A stretch of 64,000 bases of DNA from Arthrobacter sp. ok362 (GTDB taxonomy: Bacteria; Actinomycetota; Actinomycetes; Actinomycetales; Micrococcaceae). Positions 62,421 to 64,000 of the stretch are shown here, one piece after another. The notes beneath the pieces are model-generated. The model had not been told where the DNA came from. It ran no database searches and saw nothing but the letters and a program-made list of their open reading frames with translations. A program made the translations under genes and the position numbers. Numbering within the stretch: the first letter of the stretch is position 1; each line of letters starts with the position of its first letter. The stretch covers positions 1 through 64,000 of the forward strand of contig NZ_FNGC01000004.1 in assembly GCF_900102785.1 (NCBI RefSeq), given 5' to 3'.

Positions 62421-62640
62421 GCAACGGAGGGTTGCGCACGGCGCACGCTCCGGCAGTCCCCGGTCCATCCCAGGTTGCTGCCGCACCCGCGGGAGCTTAC
62501 TGGTCATGACCACGGGCACCCCCAAGGGGGCGGGTCCACTTCGCAGCAGAAAACGGTTCCGGCGCCGTAATTTTCAGGCCTGCCGGAACTGGCCCGAAGC
62601 GGGTGGACCTGCCCGGGGGTCATGCGGCCCCGTCAGGGGC
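62421..62640 (+). ncRNA. Candidate structured RNA or long 5' leader of ppm1
   Basis: Five nested stems can be paired by eye: CATGACC (62505-62511) with GGTCATG (62618-62624); CGGGCA (62513-62518) with TGCCCG (62610-62615); GGTCCAC (62533-62539) with GTGGACC (62603-62609); TTCG (62540-62543) with CGAA (62595-62598); CGGTTCCGGC (62554-62563) with GCCGGAACTG (62582-62591). Upstream, GCAAC/GTTGC and CGGCAG/CTGCCG form smaller hairpins. No known riboswitch or ncRNA family was recognised. It could equally be a degraded mobile repeat. Confidence 0.4.
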
Positions 62641-62669
62641 GCGCAACTCCCTATAATGGGAAGTTGCGC
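62641..62669 (+). promoter_or_regulatory. TATAAT in the loop of an 11-bp palindrome
   Basis: GCGCAACTCCC (62641-62651) and GGG-A-AGTTGCGC (62658-62669) are inverted copies with one bulged A, and the loop is exactly TATAAT. It may be the ppm1 -10 box inside an operator, or simply a hairpin. No good -35 hexamer is seen 17 bp upstream. Confidence 0.45.
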
Positions 62670-62732
62670 CTGAATATCCAGAACGATTGACCTTCGGCGC
62701 ACCGACCGCTCCCTTCAAGGAAAGGCCTCGCT

Positions 62733-63479
62733 GTGCGTGTCCTCACCATCATCCCGACCTATAACGAGCTGGAATCGTTGCCCAAGACCCTCGGTCGCCT
62801 GCGCACAGCCGTGCCCGCTTCCGACGTGCTGGTTGTCGACGACAACAGCCCCGACGGTACGGGGCAGCTCGCGGACCGCATGGCCGCCGAAGACGGCCAG
62901 GTCCACGTCCTGCACCGCGCCGGAAAGGCGGGGCTGGGAGCCGCCTACATCGCCGGTTTCAAGTGGGGCCTGGACGCCGGTTACGACATCCTCGTGGAGA
63001 TGGACGCCGACGGCTCCCACCAGCCCGAGCAGCTGCCCCAGCTGATCGAGGCCGTGGAACAGGGCGCGGACCTCGCCATGGGCTCACGCTGGGTTCCCGG
63101 CGGCCGTGTGGTCAACTGGCCGATCTACCGCCAGGCCATCAGCCGGATTGGCAGCACCTACGCCCGGATCATGCTGGGCGTGAAGATCAAGGACGTCACC
63201 GGCGGCTTCCGTGCCTTCCGCCGTACCACGCTCGAGAAACTGAACCTGGATGCGGTGGACTCGGTCGGCTACGGCTTCCAGGTGGATCTGGCCTGGCGTG
63301 TGGCCAAGCTTGGCCTGACGATCGTGGAACGCCCCATCACCTTCGTTGAGCGTGAGCTCGGCGCTTCGAAGATGAGCGGCAACATCGTCGTCGAAGCCAT
63401 GATCAACGTCACCAAATGGGGTCTCACTGCCCGCTGGAACAAGCTCCGGGGCAAGCAGGGCGCCAGGCAGGACGCCTAG
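62733..63479 (+). CDS. Polyprenol monophosphomannose synthase (GT2, DPM1-like)
   Basis: The 248-residue GT2 enzyme transfers mannose from GDP-mannose to polyprenyl phosphate, making the donor for membrane mannolipids and protein O-mannosylation. IIPTYNELESL starts the fold. VVDDNSPDGT and EMDADGSHQPEQL carry the donor-site Asp residues, with VTGGFRAFRR and GFQVDLAWRV later. There are no fused Lnt helices as in mycobacterial Ppm1, so it is the catalytic unit alone. GTG start follows AAGGAAAGG. The gene before rbpA recalls ppm1-rbpA in M. tuberculosis. Confidence 0.93.
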   Translation: MRVLTIIPTYNELESLPKTLGRLRTAVPASDVLVVDDNSPDGTGQLADRMAAEDGQVHVLHRAGKAGLGAAYIAGFKWGLDAGYDILVEMDADGSHQPEQLPQLIEAVEQGADLAMGSRWVPGGRVVNWPIYRQAISRIGSTYARIMLGVKIKDVTGGFRAFRRTTLEKLNLDAVDSVGYGFQVDLAWRVAKLGLTIVERPITFVERELGASKMSGNIVVEAMINVTKWGLTARWNKLRGKQGARQDA

Positions 63480-63522
63480 CAGCGCGGACGGCTCCCGTCC
63501 CCGGATGCCAATCCGGACCAAA

Positions 63523-63566
63523 AAGGGCCGGGCCCGCATCAAAACAATGATGCGGGCCCGGCCCTT
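63523..63566. terminator. Perfect 19-bp hairpin between convergent ppm1 and rbpA
   Basis: AAGGGCCGGGCCCGCATCA (63523-63541) pairs with its exact complement (63548-63566) around a 6-nt loop. On the minus strand it is followed by TTTT, making it an efficient terminator for rbpA and probably also for ppm1. Confidence 0.9.
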
Positions 63567-63588
63567 GCCGTAGCCGGTGCGCTGGGGG

Positions 63589-63936
63589 TTAGGCCGAGCG
63601 TCGTTCGCCGCGGCGTTCGCGCAGGATCGTGAGGCGGTCTTCGAGGATCTGCTCAAGCTCGGGAAGCGAGCGGCGCTCCAGCAGCATGTCCCAGTGCGTA
63701 CGCACTGCCTTTTCGTTGCTGTTGACGGGGCGTTCGCCGTCCACCAGCAAGGCCTCCTTGCCCGTCTTCGAAACCCAGACCGGGGGGATTTCGGCTTCCG
63801 AAGAGAACGTCACGAACACCTGTTCGCCGTCCTCGCAACGGTATTCAACCCGCTGGCGCGGAGCCGGTTCGACGCCGGATTCCGTCTCCATGCTCTGTGC
63901 GCCAAGGCGCATACCCCGCAGGCTGCGATCGCTCAT
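63589..63936 (-). CDS. rbpA: RNA polymerase-binding protein RbpA
   Basis: The 115-residue protein binds RNA polymerase and sigma-A/sigma-B and stabilises open complexes, an essential actinobacterial trait. Family parts are MSDRSLRGMRLGAQSME at the N-terminus, VEYRCEDGEQVFVTFSSEAEIPPVW (beta-barrel, read in two pieces), VRTHWDMLLERRSLPELEQIL and a basic tail RLTILRERRGERRSA. The ATG has AGGGAGAAAAG upstream. Cys34 is the only Cys visible, so the zinc site seen in some species is incomplete. Confidence 0.95.
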   Translation of the reverse strand: MSDRSLRGMRLGAQSMETESGVEPAPRQRVEYRCEDGEQVFVTFSSEAEIPPVWVSKTGKEALLVDGERPVNSNEKAVRTHWDMLLERRSLPELEQILEDRLTILRERRGERRSA

Positions 63937-64000
63937 CTTTTCTCCCTCTATTCGGTTCGCAGGGTCCAGCCCTGCGTTGTCCGGGGGCCGTCAGGCGCCG

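Larger units (their letters stand above)
62291..62732 (+). other. 442-bp noncoding gap before ppm1
   Basis: No convincing gene is present. The 104-residue open frame across it lacks family likeness. The region holds a hairpin (CTGCCCT 62341-62347 with AGGGCAG 62368-62374), a promoter-like sequence (62387-62414), a long self-complementary segment (62421-62624) and a second promoter-like element in a palindrome (62641-62669), followed by the ppm1 ribosome site AAGGAAAGG. Confidence 0.7.

Noticed and set aside
62359..62673. Plus-strand frame of 104 residues before ppm1
   Set aside because: It lies in the self-complementary region, has poor codon bias for this genome, an unrecognised sequence and no ribosome site.
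1..64000. CRISPR arrays, rRNA operons, prophage or integrative elements
   Set aside because: No regularly spaced repeats, rRNA motifs, integrase or phage structural genes were found. The only mobile DNA is the IS481 remnant.

Overview
The window is chromosomal DNA of a high-GC Gram-positive bacterium, most likely a member of the Micrococcaceae close to Arthrobacter or Pseudarthrobacter. The reasons are strong G/C codon bias, frequent GTG starts, a complete Pup-proteasome locus, mycothiol biosynthesis (mshC), RbpA, and a fused PafBC regulator of the kind known from Arthrobacter. About 60 protein genes, one tRNA and several regulatory elements can be supported. No CRISPR array, rRNA, prophage or origin was seen.

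Left part (1-9.4 kb). A decayed IS481-type transposase with two frameshifts sits at the edge. Next comes a compact island resembling the mycobacterial DosR/DosS (DevR/DevS) system: a double-GAF histidine kinase, a DosR-type response regulator with an almost unchanged recognition helix, a universal stress protein, and two related pyridoxamine-phosphate-oxidase-fold proteins on the outer flanks. Short palindromes of the DosR-box type (GGG-N8-CCC and variants) lie in the intergenic regions of this island, and a good copy also lies between a TraR/DksA-like gene and a hemerythrin gene near 20.9 kb. An unusual zinc-ribbon SDR and a divergent glgC/glgA(M) glycogen pair follow.

Middle part (9.4-38 kb). 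A fatty-acid module (ACOX-type acyl-CoA oxidase/dehydrogenase, TetR regulator, then fadA-fabG4-maoC) is built around a perfect 14-bp inverted repeat in the divergent promoter. After it come general metabolic and envelope genes: a FUSC transporter, a serine hydrolase with a glutathionyl-hydroquinone-reductase-like protein, an M50 peptidase with TraR/DksA, hemerythrin, malQ, a phosphoesterase lipoprotein, a CYTH-CHAD protein, an AI-2E family transporter, a TM2 protein, tRNA-Leu(GAG) with its terminator, an M20 peptidase, an acyl-CoA dehydrogenase, an 875-residue rhomboid-like/DUF2156 membrane protein, a DMF-ase-like exported protein and a membrane-anchored esterase.

Right part (38-64 kb). This is a conserved actinobacterial backbone whose order recalls the M. 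tuberculosis stretch from uppP/mshC to ppm1/rbpA: AKR, uppP, mshC, PAC2, HAD, site-2 protease, trmI, arc(mpa), dop, pup, prcB, prcA, pafA, two FKBPs, pafBC, a small membrane protein, tatA, tatC, helY, an amidohydrolase, ppm1 and rbpA. The proteasome genes are tightly packed, with overlaps or one-base gaps at several junctions. A roughly 440-bp gap before ppm1 holds a plausible promoter and an extensively self-complementary segment that may be a structured RNA or long 5' leader. The most distinctive observations are the DosR-like island with its shared boxes, this structured segment, and the SDR that lacks the usual catalytic tyrosine.
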